Below the pieces are notes generated by a model, which saw only the letters and a program-made list of their open reading frames with translations, ran no database searches and was not told where the DNA came from. This document shows, in pieces, positions 47,163-55,976 of a DNA stretch of 64,000 bases. Within the stretch, counting starts at the first letter, position 1; every line of letters begins with the position of its first letter. Source of the stretch: Tardibacter sp963781025 (GTDB lineage: Bacteria > Pseudomonadota > Alphaproteobacteria > Sphingomonadales > Sphingomonadaceae). Both the position numbers and the translations under genes were made by a program. The stretch covers positions 1,178,001 to 1,242,000 of the forward strand of contig CAWADU010000003.1 of the NCBI GenBank assembly GCA_963781025.1, in the 5' to 3' direction.

Positions 47163-48716
47163 TCAATCCACCTTGATGACGCTTATCCCGCCCTTTTCGG
47201 CAACGATCTTCGCGCCGGTTGGCAACGGCCGCGTCAGCCGCTCGCGTCCGCACATGAGGACATAATCATAGCGCGAAGCCGCGACGATTTTCGCCAGTTC
47301 GTCGTCGAAATAGCCGCGATCGGGACGAACGCGCTGGTCGCGCGTCTCGATGGTGTCGCCCTGCGCGGCGTTGACCGGGCCGATCAGGCGCATGGGTTGC
47401 TGGCTGGAACTGGCGAAGAGCGCCGTCACGTCGTTATTCAGCGCCACCGTCAGCGGTCGGTACATCTGGCATCGGGGAAGCAGGCCATCGCGCCTGTCCT
47501 GTCCCGACGGCAGCACGTCCGTCACCAGCGCGCCTTTGGGAATGACCGTCATGACCTGCCTGAAATCCGCATAATGCCGGGCATATTCGGCCCAGCCATA
47601 GGTGATTGCCGCCACCCGGATCAGCCCAATTGCCGCCAGCAACGCGATCGCGACCTTCCCGCCTTCGGTCATCGGCCGGGCCGACGCGAGCGCCACTACC
47701 AACAGCAACGCAAAAATCAGCGGCAGCCGGTCCGACACATAGCCGACGCCGAACAGGCTGGGCGGCATGACCACGCACAGGATTGCGAACAGTGCCAGCG
47801 CGGGCCTGCACCAGTCGTTCAGGCGGAACCAACCTTTCCACAACGCGACGGCAATTATGCCGACCACCAGCGTAAAGGTGGCAATGTCGAGCATCGCATA
47901 GGGGCTTTCCGCGACACGGAAGATCGTCCGCAACCGGTACCAGAATTCGAAATCCAGCCGGTCGGCGAGCAATCCGCTGTCCGTATATTCAGCGATTGCG
48001 TGAAATGTGGACCCCGATTTGCCGCTCGCGGTCGACGTCGGCATTCGCAGAAACAGGATGGCGGGAACCACGGCCTGCGCTGCAAGCGCGGCGGCCATCC
48101 GCGCCAGGCTGCCGAAGTCCCGATCGGACCTGCCGAGCCAGCGTCCAAATTCGATGCCGCCCAGAAGCACGCCGTATATCGCAAAGGCAAAGCCATGGCA
48201 GAAGAAAATCACGACTGCTCCCAAAGAGCAGAGCGGGATCGCCAGCCGCAGCCGATCGCGCAGGCGAAACCATAGTCCCAGGTTCCAGAACGCCAGACCC
48301 AGCGCGAGCAAGAAATTGCCGAAGCCCCAAACCAGGACGTAGCTGTAAAGCAATCCAAGGAGCAGCACCGCGGGCAGGATATCGGCCTGTTTATTCAGGC
48401 TCCTGTGCAAGAACAGCGCGCCCGAAAACTGAACGAGCAGGATGAGGCCGATAATCAGCTTCGCGGCCAGCAAGGGAGGCGCCACGGCAAGCAGTGGCGT
48501 CGCAATGACATCCAGCCCCAGATTAGGCAGAAGTGCCCAGGTGGCGGCGTAATTGGCGGACAAGACGGGATCGCCGCCCAAATGCGACAGCACGAAGAAG
48601 CGGGCTATGTGGTTGTAGAAATCGATCAGCGGCAGCACCGGCGTCGCCGCAAGCGGCACGAGCAGGATCAGCGCGGAGGCGAGGCAGGCCGCGACGACCC
48701 GCTTCGATGCCGTCAT
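47163..48716 (-). CDS. Multi-spanning membrane protein, GT-C-like third component of a Gtr module
   Basis: 517 residues, about 11 hydrophobic helices and a C-terminal soluble domain that begins after GYVSDRLPL... and ends with the segment ASRYDYVLMCGRERL. The first loop holds DFYNHIARF (Asp32, His36, Arg39), matching the motif of the 40958 protein. Its start overlaps the gtrB-like stop by four bases. In gtrABC-type systems the third gene is the transferase that moves the sugar from the flipped lipid carrier to its target; this protein sits in that place. The target is unknown. It lies 94 bases before gatB. Confidence 0.65.
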   Translation of the reverse strand: MTASKRVVAACLASALILLVPLAATPVLPLIDFYNHIARFFVLSHLGGDPVLSANYAATWALLPNLGLDVIATPLLAVAPPLLAAKLIIGLILLVQFSGALFLHRSLNKQADILPAVLLLGLLYSYVLVWGFGNFLLALGLAFWNLGLWFRLRDRLRLAIPLCSLGAVVIFFCHGFAFAIYGVLLGGIEFGRWLGRSDRDFGSLARMAAALAAQAVVPAILFLRMPTSTASGKSGSTFHAIAEYTDSGLLADRLDFEFWYRLRTIFRVAESPYAMLDIATFTLVVGIIAVALWKGWFRLNDWCRPALALFAILCVVMPPSLFGVGYVSDRLPLIFALLLVVALASARPMTEGGKVAIALLAAIGLIRVAAITYGWAEYARHYADFRQVMTVIPKGALVTDVLPSGQDRRDGLLPRCQMYRPLTVALNNDVTALFASSSQQPMRLIGPVNAAQGDTIETRDQRVRPDRGYFDDELAKIVAASRYDYVLMCGRERLTRPLPTGAKIVAEKGGISVIKVD

Positions 48717-49708
48717 TGCCGGTCATTCCCCTCAATCGGTGGGCGTATTGCGAACTGGCCGATTTCCTCTCGAACGATGTAAAGCGGCCGGCCTTTCACT
48801 TCGTTGAAGATGCGCGCGATATATTCGCCGATCACGCCAAGGCCGGTCAGCATCATGCCGTTCATGAACAGCATGACCGACATCAGCGAGGCATAGCCCG
48901 GCAAGTCGATACCCATGATCAGCGTTTTTATCACGATCAGCGCTATATAGGCGGCGGCAACGACGGCGCATAACACGCCGATATAAGTCCATACCTTCAG
49001 CGGCTTGGTCGAAAAGGAGATGATCCCTTCCAGCGCCAGGCCCCAAAGGCGCACGGGACGGAATTTGGTTTGGCCCGCGCTCCGTTCGGGACGGGCGTAT
49101 TCGACGACCGCCTGCCGGAAACCGAGGCTTGCGAACAAACCCTTCATGAAGCGTTGGCGTTCGCGGTATTGGCGCAGAACATCGACCACGCGCCGATCCA
49201 TAAGCCGGAAATCGCCGACATTGGACGGAAGCGGCACCGTGCTCATCCGCCCCATGACCTTGTAAAACATCGCGGCCGTACCGCGTTTGGCCCAGCTATC
49301 TTGCGACCGGTCGCGGCGCGCGGCAAGGATGACGTCGAACCCCTCGCGCCATTTCGCGACCATGTCGACGATCACCTCAGGCGGGTCCTGCAGATCGACG
49401 TCGATCGGCACCACCGCCCGTCCGCCGGCGTGGTCGATCCCGGCCGTCAATGCGATCTCCTTGCCGAAGTTTCGCGAGAAATCGACAAGCTTGATGCGGG
49501 CATCTGCTGCATGGGCCTCGCGGATCACCTGAAATGTGCGGTCGGTGCTGCCGTCGTTGACGAAGATGATTTCCCAATCGCTTGAAATGCCGTCCAGAAT
49601 CGGTTGCACCCGGTCCATGAACAGCGGAATGGCCTCTTCTTCGTTGAAGACCGGTACGACCAGGCTGATTTCGGGGGCACTGGATTCCTGAACGTCGGTA
49701 CCGCTCAT
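48713..49708 (-). CDS. gtrB: GtrB-like polyprenyl-phosphate glycosyltransferase (GT2)
   Basis: 331 residues. The GT-A domain shows SLVVPVFNEEEAIPLF, FVNDGSTDRT and the metal-binding DVDLQDPPEVI. The NFGKEIALTAGIDHA and GDFRLMDRRVVDVL segments are typical of GtrB/DPM-like enzymes. Two helices near 235-300 anchor it. It loads a sugar onto undecaprenyl phosphate. It overlaps gtrA and the GT-C-like gene by four bases each side, so the three genes are one unit. Confidence 0.88.
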   Translation of the reverse strand: MSGTDVQESSAPEISLVVPVFNEEEAIPLFMDRVQPILDGISSDWEIIFVNDGSTDRTFQVIREAHAADARIKLVDFSRNFGKEIALTAGIDHAGGRAVVPIDVDLQDPPEVIVDMVAKWREGFDVILAARRDRSQDSWAKRGTAAMFYKVMGRMSTVPLPSNVGDFRLMDRRVVDVLRQYRERQRFMKGLFASLGFRQAVVEYARPERSAGQTKFRPVRLWGLALEGIISFSTKPLKVWTYIGVLCAVVAAAYIALIVIKTLIMGIDLPGYASLMSVMLFMNGMMLTGLGVIGEYIARIFNEVKGRPLYIVREEIGQFAIRPPIEGNDRQ

Positions 49709-50142
49709 TCTTCCGCCTTTCGAAATACGAACATTTTCGATCCGAGAAAGTTGAAGACGACAACCACAACCGTGCTGACGAGACTGCCTATCCGCAACCC
49801 CAGGACCGGGCTCAACAGATGGACACCCGTGCTGAACATTCCACCGCCGATGACGTTCAATACCACAAAGGCGACGAACTGGCTGTGCGCCCTTGCCTTA
49901 TGATCCCCCGCAAACGTCCAGTATTTGCTGAAGATGAAGCTCTGGACCGTGGCGACCGAATAGCCCGTGATGCTCGCGATCCATTCGTTCACATGATATT
50001 GCTCGTGAAGCACGAACAGAATCACGAGGCATATGGACGTGTTGAGAACGCCCGTCATGCCGAAGCGCACGATCTGGCCGGCGAGAGCGCGGTGGCGTTC
50101 CAGGGGTCCCGTCACAGCCGCAAAATCCTTTTCGGTCGTCAT
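49705..50142 (-). CDS. gtrA: GtrA-like flippase
   Basis: 145 residues from ATG 50142 (ATG 50166 is also in frame). Four hydrophobic helices with the GtrA pattern RFGMTGVLNTSICLVIL, GYSVATVQSFIFSKYWTF and NFLGSKMFVF. GtrA proteins are thought to flip the undecaprenyl-phosphate sugar made by GtrB across the inner membrane. It opens the gtrA-gtrB-GT-C-like set lying 121 bases after gatA. Confidence 0.88.
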   Translation of the reverse strand: MTTEKDFAAVTGPLERHRALAGQIVRFGMTGVLNTSICLVILFVLHEQYHVNEWIASITGYSVATVQSFIFSKYWTFAGDHKARAHSQFVAFVVLNVIGGGMFSTGVHLLSPVLGLRIGSLVSTVVVVVFNFLGSKMFVFRKAEE

Positions 50143-50287
50143 CAGTTCCAACCGGGGGCCATGCATGCGGTCTTCGCCATTCCTAACATTTTCGCCATTT
50201 TGCGGCGCACCATAAACAAGTCTGACCGGATTACGCCTGCAATCTTGCTACATCGTTATGAAATCACGTTGGACTGCGCAGGTGGTC

Positions 50288-51769
50288 CTACCACCATTTC
50301 TCCGGTTGCGCCGTAAATCCGGCTCCGCGCTCCAGCGCATAGGACGCGTTAAGCACGCCAGCCTCATCGAGCGGCCTGCCGATGATCTGGAGGCCCAGCG
50401 GCAATCCTTTTGCGTCCAGCCCGCCCGGCACGGACATTGCGGGAAGACCCGCAAGGCTCGCCGGCACGGTGAAGACGTCGTTCAGATACATGGCGATCGG
50501 GTCGGCCGTCTTTTCGCCAAGCGCAAAGGCCGCCGAAGGAGCCGTCGGCGTCAGCAGCACGTCGCACCTGTCCCATGCCTGCTCGAAATCGCGCGCGATC
50601 AACGCCCGCACCTTCTGCGCCTTCATATAATAGGCGTCGTAAAAGCCCGCCGAAAGGACATAGGTGCCGATCATGATCCGGCGCTTAACCTCGGCGCCAA
50701 AGCCCGCCGAGCGCGTTTCGGCATACATGTCGTCAAGCCCGCCGTTGTCGGGCGCAACGCGCAGGCCATAGCGCACTCCGTCATAGCGTGCGAGGTTGGA
50801 CGAAGCTTCCGCCGGCGCGACGATATAATAGGTGGGAAGCGCATAACGGGTGTGCGGCAGCGACACGTCGACGATCTCCGCCCCCGCATCCCTCAGCCAG
50901 CGAACGCCATCCGCCCACAGCTTCTCGATCTCCGCGGGCATGCTATCGACACGATATTCCTTCGGAATGCCGACCCGCACACCCTTCAGGCTGCCGGTCA
51001 GCGCCGCCTCGAAATCGGGCACCGGTTGATCGAGCGAAGTCGAATCCTTGGGATCGAACCCGGCCATTTCCTTCAGCAGGATCGCGCAGTCGCGCACGTC
51101 CCTCGCCATCGGGCCTGCCTGATCGAGCGAGGAGGCGAACGCGACGATACCCCAGCGCGAGCAGCGGCCATAGGTCGGCTTGATGCCCGAAATGCCGGTG
51201 AAGGCGGCGGGCTGCCGGATCGATCCGCCGGTATCCGTGCCTGTCGCGCCCGCGATCACGCGCGCGGCGACTGCCGCCGATGATCCGCCGCTCGAACCGC
51301 CGGGCGCCAGCGGCGCGGCATCGCCACCATTGCGCCGCCAGGGTGAAATGACGTTGCCGAATGCGCTCGTCTCGTTGGACGATCCCATCGCGAACTGGTC
51401 GAGGTTGAGCTTGCCCAACATCCCCGCACCCGCCGCGAACAATTTCGCCGTCACGGTCAATTCATAGGCGGGCTTGAAGCCTTCAAGTATCCTGGAGGCA
51501 GCGGTCGTCTGCACGCCCCTGGTCGCAAACAGGTCCTTGATGCCCAGCGGAACACCCGACAGGGGGCGCAGCTCGCCCGTCGCCCGGCCGCGGTCCGCCA
51601 TATCGGCGGCGGCAAGCGCGTGGTCGGGCGTTTCGACGATAAAGGCGTTGAGCGCCCGCGCGCCCTCGACCGCAGACACGAAGTTGTCGGCCACTTCGCG
51701 CGCGGTGAAGTCGCCCTTGCGGAAGCCATCGCGCAACTCGGCAATCGTCAGGTCGGTAAGCTTTGTCAT
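50288..51769 (-). CDS. gatA: Asp-tRNA(Asn)/Glu-tRNA(Gln) amidotransferase subunit A
   Basis: 493 residues of the amidase signature family. The Ser-cisSer-Lys triad is seen in GIKDLFATRG (Lys), GGSSGGSSAAVAA (cis-Ser) and TGTDTGGSIRQPA (nucleophile Ser). GatA hydrolyses glutamine and passes ammonia to GatB. The start overlaps gatC by four bases, so translation is coupled. The C-terminal GLPLGLQIIGRPLDE is standard. Confidence 0.97.
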   Translation of the reverse strand: MTKLTDLTIAELRDGFRKGDFTAREVADNFVSAVEGARALNAFIVETPDHALAAADMADRGRATGELRPLSGVPLGIKDLFATRGVQTTAASRILEGFKPAYELTVTAKLFAAGAGMLGKLNLDQFAMGSSNETSAFGNVISPWRRNGGDAAPLAPGGSSGGSSAAVAARVIAGATGTDTGGSIRQPAAFTGISGIKPTYGRCSRWGIVAFASSLDQAGPMARDVRDCAILLKEMAGFDPKDSTSLDQPVPDFEAALTGSLKGVRVGIPKEYRVDSMPAEIEKLWADGVRWLRDAGAEIVDVSLPHTRYALPTYYIVAPAEASSNLARYDGVRYGLRVAPDNGGLDDMYAETRSAGFGAEVKRRIMIGTYVLSAGFYDAYYMKAQKVRALIARDFEQAWDRCDVLLTPTAPSAAFALGEKTADPIAMYLNDVFTVPASLAGLPAMSVPGGLDAKGLPLGLQIIGRPLDEAGVLNASYALERGAGFTAQPEKWW

Positions 51770-52053
51770 TCGATCACCTTGGGAACCGCGAAGAAACCAT
51801 GTTCCGCCTGCGGAGCATTCGCCAGCACCTCGTCCCTGATGCCGCCGTCGTTCACGACATCCTCGCGCAGCCGCAGATGGTTCGGAATCACCGCGGTCAT
51901 CGGCGCGACGTCATCGGTGTCGACCTGTTGCAGTTCCTCGATCCAGCCGAGAATGCCGTTGATCTCGGTCTCAAGATGCTGGGCCTCGCCCGGCTCCAGT
52001 CTCAGCCGCGCAAGCTTGGCAACACGTTCGACCATGGCGGCGTCAACGGCCAT
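51766..52053 (-). CDS. gatC: Asp-tRNA(Asn)/Glu-tRNA(Gln) amidotransferase subunit C
   Basis: 95 residues from the ATG at 52053, six bases after GAAGGAG; an ATG two codons earlier overlaps that site. Family pattern: VAKLARLRLEPGEAQHLETEI, the WIEELQQVDTDDVAPM loop and LREDVVNDG. GatC wraps around GatA and stabilises the GatCAB complex. It is the first gene of the gatC-gatA pair. Confidence 0.95.
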   Translation of the reverse strand: MAVDAAMVERVAKLARLRLEPGEAQHLETEINGILGWIEELQQVDTDDVAPMTAVIPNHLRLREDVVNDGGIRDEVLANAPQAEHGFFAVPKVIE

Positions 52054-52226
52054 GCCCATCTCCTTCAGGCGCTTCGAATGACGATGCGCCTAACAGGGCT
52101 GGTGCCAAATCTCAATCGCCGCCTTCCGCACCGGCGCATCGCCGCCCGAATTTTCATGCGCCGCCGAACTTGCGGCGGACATCGTTAAGGGGCAAACTTG
52201 GGGCAGGAACGTTCGGGGGCGAAACC

Positions 52227-53255
52227 ATGATCTTCGAACAGGTCGTCACGGGTGGCTGCCAGTCCTATATGGCTGGCTGCGACGTCACGCGGGCGGCGGC
52301 ACTCATCGATCCGGAGCTTACGCAGATCGACCGCTACCTCGGCCTGGCCAGCCAGCAGGGCGTCCAGGTGCGATACATCGTGGACACGCACACCCACGCC
52401 GATCACTTTTCCGCCAGCCGCCAGCTTGGAAAGACGCTGAAAGCCCCGGTGGTCATGCATCGGCTGAGCCCGGCCCCTTATGTCGACATGCGGCTCGACG
52501 ATGGCGACATGCTGATCGTCGGCGAGTTGCGGCTGAAAGCCTTGCACACGCCCGGCCATACGCGCGATTCCATGTGTCTCGTCATGGACGACCGCGCGTT
52601 CACCGGCGACACGCTGCTGATCGGCGGGACGGGAAGGACGGACCTTCCGACCGGCGATCCGCACGCTCTCTACGAAAGCTTGTTCGACAAGCTCCTGAAA
52701 TTGCCGCCGCAGACGCTGGTTTATCCGGCCCATGAATATAAGGGCCGGTCCCACTCCACCATCGCCGCCGAGATCGCGGACAATCCGCGCCTTCAGAAGT
52801 CCGAGCGCGCCGAATTCGTGGAAATGATGCAGCATCTGGACCTCGCGGCGCCCACCCACCTGACCGAAGCGCTGCGCACCAACATGAGCGGTGGCAAGAC
52901 CGTCGCCCAGCTTCTCGCCGATGCCGCCGCCAGGGTCCCTTTCATGTCGCTGGCCGAACTCAACCAGCGGATCGGCGGCAACAGCCGTGATCTTGTGATC
53001 ATTGACCTCAGGGAAAAGGACGCGTTCCAGGCGGGGCACGTTCCCGGCGCGATGCATCTGCCACGGGGACAGCTTGAGCTGCGCGTCGACACCGAGCTGC
53101 CGGACCCCACCGTGCGGATTCTCACCTGCTGCGAATTCGGCAAGATCTCGATCCTCGCGGCTGCGACCCTGCGCGAACTCGGCTATGGACGCGCCGTGGC
53201 GCTCGACGGCGGCATGAAGGCGTGGCGCGAAGCAGGCTACCCGCTGGAGCCCTAG
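52227..53255 (+). CDS. Persulfide dioxygenase-rhodanese fusion protein
   Basis: 342 residues from ATG 52227. The N-terminal 230 residues are an ETHE1-like metallo-beta-lactamase domain with HTHADH (55-60) and HTPGHTRDS; these bind the single iron used to oxidise glutathione persulfide to sulfite. A C-terminal rhodanese domain (about 240-342) has its active-site loop as CCEFGK, with Cys302 the likely sulfur acceptor. Fusion lets the rhodanese hand on sulfane sulfur. Cytoplasmic; probably part of sulfide detoxification. It is divergent from gatC. Confidence 0.9.
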   Translation: MIFEQVVTGGCQSYMAGCDVTRAAALIDPELTQIDRYLGLASQQGVQVRYIVDTHTHADHFSASRQLGKTLKAPVVMHRLSPAPYVDMRLDDGDMLIVGELRLKALHTPGHTRDSMCLVMDDRAFTGDTLLIGGTGRTDLPTGDPHALYESLFDKLLKLPPQTLVYPAHEYKGRSHSTIAAEIADNPRLQKSERAEFVEMMQHLDLAAPTHLTEALRTNMSGGKTVAQLLADAAARVPFMSLAELNQRIGGNSRDLVIIDLREKDAFQAGHVPGAMHLPRGQLELRVDTELPDPTVRILTCCEFGKISILAAATLRELGYGRAVALDGGMKAWREAGYPLEP

Positions 53256-53382
53256 AGCTGGAGCCTTAGAGCTTCAGCGAAACATCCCGTCATTCAGCCC
53301 GCCCTGCCGCGCACGCTTTTCATGCTTGCAATAATCCCGCCCCGCCCTAGCCTCCCGGACAAAATCGGGACTATGGGATTCG

Positions 53383-54495
53383 ATGCTCGCCAGGCGCTTT
53401 TTGTGGGTCATTACAGGTGTTGTCATGCTCACGCTTGCCGCGGCCTTCGGTTACCGGATGTTCGGGGAGCGGATGCTCCAGATGGCGATGGTTCCATCGG
53501 TGCCGTTCGCGCAGAGCAAGCAGGATTTCACGCCCGACTACCATCGTCCCGCGATGTGGGTGGCCCGGCCCGACCTGCCCGATGACCCTTCGCGATGGTC
53601 GCCGGAAGGTTTCAGCGCGGCCCCTCGCCCTGCGATCGCGGTTTTCTATGTCCCGCCGACCACTTATCTCAGGCGGGATCGGTGGAATGCCCCGCTGGAC
53701 GATCGCGACTCCAACGAACGGACACGGCTGTTCGCCCAGACCCAGGCGAGTGTGTTCAACGGCGTCGGCGCCATCTGGTCGCCCCGCTACCGCCAGGCGA
53801 CCTTCGGCGCTTTCCTGACCGGCAAGGCCGACGCCGAGGCGGCGCTCAATTTCGCCTATCAGGATGTCCTTGCCGCGTTCGATGCGTTCATAGCGGCGAT
53901 TCCCGCATCGCGGCCGATCATCCTGGCCGGACATAGCCAGGGCTCGTTGCATCTGATGCGCCTGCTGAAGGACCGGGTGGCAGGGACGCCGCTCGAAAAA
54001 CGCATCGTCGCGGTCTACCTCGGCGGTTGGCCGGTTTCGATGGAGGCCGACCTTCCCGCCCTTGGCCTGCCCGCCTGCACCGAGGCAGGGCAATCCGGCT
54101 GCATCCTTTCCTGGCAGAGCTACGCCGAACCGGCCGAACCCGACACCATTCATGAAGTCTATGAGAATTCGACAGGCCTCACCGGCCAGTCGCGTCGCGG
54201 CACGCAAATGCTGTGCGTCAACCCTCTGACCGGCGCGCCAGACAGCGCGGCGCCGCCATCGGACAATCTCGGCGCCTTGAGGCCGAGCGAGGACTTCAGC
54301 ACCCTGACGATCGAAGCGGGCGAGATCGGCGCGCGTTGCGACAAGGGAATATTGCTGATCGGCGCACCGCCCATCGGATTTGGCCGCTACATCCTGCCGG
54401 GCAACAATTTCCACGTTTATGACTACGCCCTGTTCTGGGCCAATCTCCGCGCCGATGTGGAGGCCCGGTCATCGAGCTTCGCGGCGCGCCGGTGA
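53383..54495 (+). CDS. DUF3089 family alpha/beta hydrolase
   Basis: 370 residues. An N-terminal hydrophobic helix (about 7-25) is a signal or anchor. DUF3089 features follow: VFYVPPTTYL, FNGVGAIWSPRYRQATFGAF, the nucleophile elbow GHSQGS and the C-terminal YGFH-like NNFHVYDYALFWANL with the likely catalytic His. The family is predicted lipase/esterase-like, with no proven substrate. Its stop overlaps the ruvX GTG start by four bases. Confidence 0.87.
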   Translation: MLARRFLWVITGVVMLTLAAAFGYRMFGERMLQMAMVPSVPFAQSKQDFTPDYHRPAMWVARPDLPDDPSRWSPEGFSAAPRPAIAVFYVPPTTYLRRDRWNAPLDDRDSNERTRLFAQTQASVFNGVGAIWSPRYRQATFGAFLTGKADAEAALNFAYQDVLAAFDAFIAAIPASRPIILAGHSQGSLHLMRLLKDRVAGTPLEKRIVAVYLGGWPVSMEADLPALGLPACTEAGQSGCILSWQSYAEPAEPDTIHEVYENSTGLTGQSRRGTQMLCVNPLTGAPDSAAPPSDNLGALRPSEDFSTLTIEAGEIGARCDKGILLIGAPPIGFGRYILPGNNFHVYDYALFWANLRADVEARSSSFAARR

Positions 54496-54953
54496 TTACG
54501 ACCGATGTTACGCAATTCCGCGACGCGCTCCCCAACGGCGGACGGCTCGCGGGGCTCGACGTCGGCACAAAGACGATCGGCATCGCCTTCTGCGACGCCG
54601 GCTGGACTATCGCATCGCCTGCTGAAACCATCCGGCGCACCAAATTCACCCAGGACATGGCGGCGCTGGCCGCGTTGATCGCCGCCCAGTCGGTCAAGGG
54701 GCTCGTCGTCGGCCTGCCGCTCAACCTCGACGGCAGCGATTCGCCGCGCACCCAATCGGTCCGCGCTTTTGCCCGCAATCTCGACCCGCTTGGCCTGCCC
54801 GTGCTACTTTGGGACGAGCGCTGGTCGACCCAGGCCGTCACGCGCACGCTGATCGAATCCGACCGCAGCCGCGCCCGCCGTGCCGAGCTGGTGGACAAAA
54901 TGGCCGCGGCCTATATTCTCCAGGGCGCGATCGACCGGCTTGCGACCGCTTGA
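54492..54953 (+). CDS. ruvX: Putative pre-16S rRNA nuclease / Holliday junction resolvase-like RuvX (YqgF)
   Basis: 153 residues with an RNase H-like fold. The acidic active-site residues are in LAGLDVGTKTIGIA (Asp), LWDERWST (Glu) and ELVDKMAAAYILQ (Asp). YqgF family members process the 16S rRNA 5' end. The start is GTG inside the overlap with the DUF3089 gene. pyrB follows after 33 bases. Confidence 0.93.
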   Translation: MITTDVTQFRDALPNGGRLAGLDVGTKTIGIAFCDAGWTIASPAETIRRTKFTQDMAALAALIAAQSVKGLVVGLPLNLDGSDSPRTQSVRAFARNLDPLGLPVLLWDERWSTQAVTRTLIESDRSRARRAELVDKMAAAYILQGAIDRLATA

Positions 54954-54986
54954 GACTTGCTTCCAACCCGGCTAGAGCGTCCACTC

Positions 54987-55976
54987 ATGATTGAGATTTC
55001 GCCTGGGCCATCCCCTCTTCCTCCCGGCGTCCATCCCTTTCCCCATCGTCACCTGCTTGGCATCTTCGGGCTTCAGCCTTGGGAGATCACCTTTCTGCTG
55101 GACGAGGCGGAAGCCTGGGTGGCGCTGAACCGGGGCACCGCAAAGCACGACGACCGGCTTTCGGGCCTTACCCAGATCAACGCCTTCTTCGAAAATTCCA
55201 CGCGGACGCTGCTGTCGTTCGAGATTGCGGGCAAGCGCCTGGGTGCCGATGTCGTCAATATGGCGGTCGCAAGCTCCAGCGTGAAAAAGGGCGAGACGCT
55301 GCTCGACACCGCGCTGACGCTGAACGCGATGCATCCCGACGTCATCGTCATCCGCCACGACGCGAGCGGGGCCGTCGCGCTGATCGCCGACAAGGTGGAT
55401 TGTCCGGTCCTGAACGCAGGCGACGGGCGGCATGAACATCCGACGCAGGCGCTGCTCGACGCGCTCACCATCCGCCGCCGCAAGGGACGGATCGAAGGGT
55501 TGACGGTCGCGATCTGCGGCGATGTGCTGCACAGTCGCGTCGCGCGGTCGAACATCCTTGCGCTCACCGCTCTTGGCGCCAATGTCCGCGTCGTCGCGCC
55601 GCCCACGCTGATGCCATCGGCGATCCAGCGCATGGGCGTGACTCCCTTCATCGACATGGACAAGGGCATCGAAGGTGCCGATGTGGTGATGATGCTCCGC
55701 CTTCAACGCGAACGCATGGCGGGTGCCTATGTCCCTTCCAGCCGCGAATATCTCGCCTTCTTCGGCCTTACCCGCGAACGGCTGGAACGCGCGGGCAAGG
55801 ACGTGCTTGTCATGCATCCGGGGCCGATGAACCGGGGCGTCGAGATCGAAAGCCATGTCGCCGACGATATCCACCGCTCGGCCATTACCGAACAGGTCGA
55901 AATGGGAGTCGCCGTCCGCATGGCCTGCATGGATGTTTTGACGCGGGCCCGCCGCGGCGTGGAGGGCTGGGCATGA
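54987..55976 (+). CDS. pyrB: Aspartate carbamoyltransferase catalytic subunit
   Basis: 329 residues from ATG 54987. The carbamoyl-phosphate motif is FENSTRTLLSFE, then GDGRHEHPTQALLD and HPGPMNRGVEI. It makes carbamoyl aspartate, the first committed step of pyrimidine synthesis. Its stop overlaps the start of the dihydroorotase-like gene, with which it probably forms a class A-like complex. No regulatory PyrI gene is adjacent. Confidence 0.96.
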   Translation: MIEISPGPSPLPPGVHPFPHRHLLGIFGLQPWEITFLLDEAEAWVALNRGTAKHDDRLSGLTQINAFFENSTRTLLSFEIAGKRLGADVVNMAVASSSVKKGETLLDTALTLNAMHPDVIVIRHDASGAVALIADKVDCPVLNAGDGRHEHPTQALLDALTIRRRKGRIEGLTVAICGDVLHSRVARSNILALTALGANVRVVAPPTLMPSAIQRMGVTPFIDMDKGIEGADVVMMLRLQRERMAGAYVPSSREYLAFFGLTRERLERAGKDVLVMHPGPMNRGVEIESHVADDIHRSAITEQVEMGVAVRMACMDVLTRARRGVEGWA

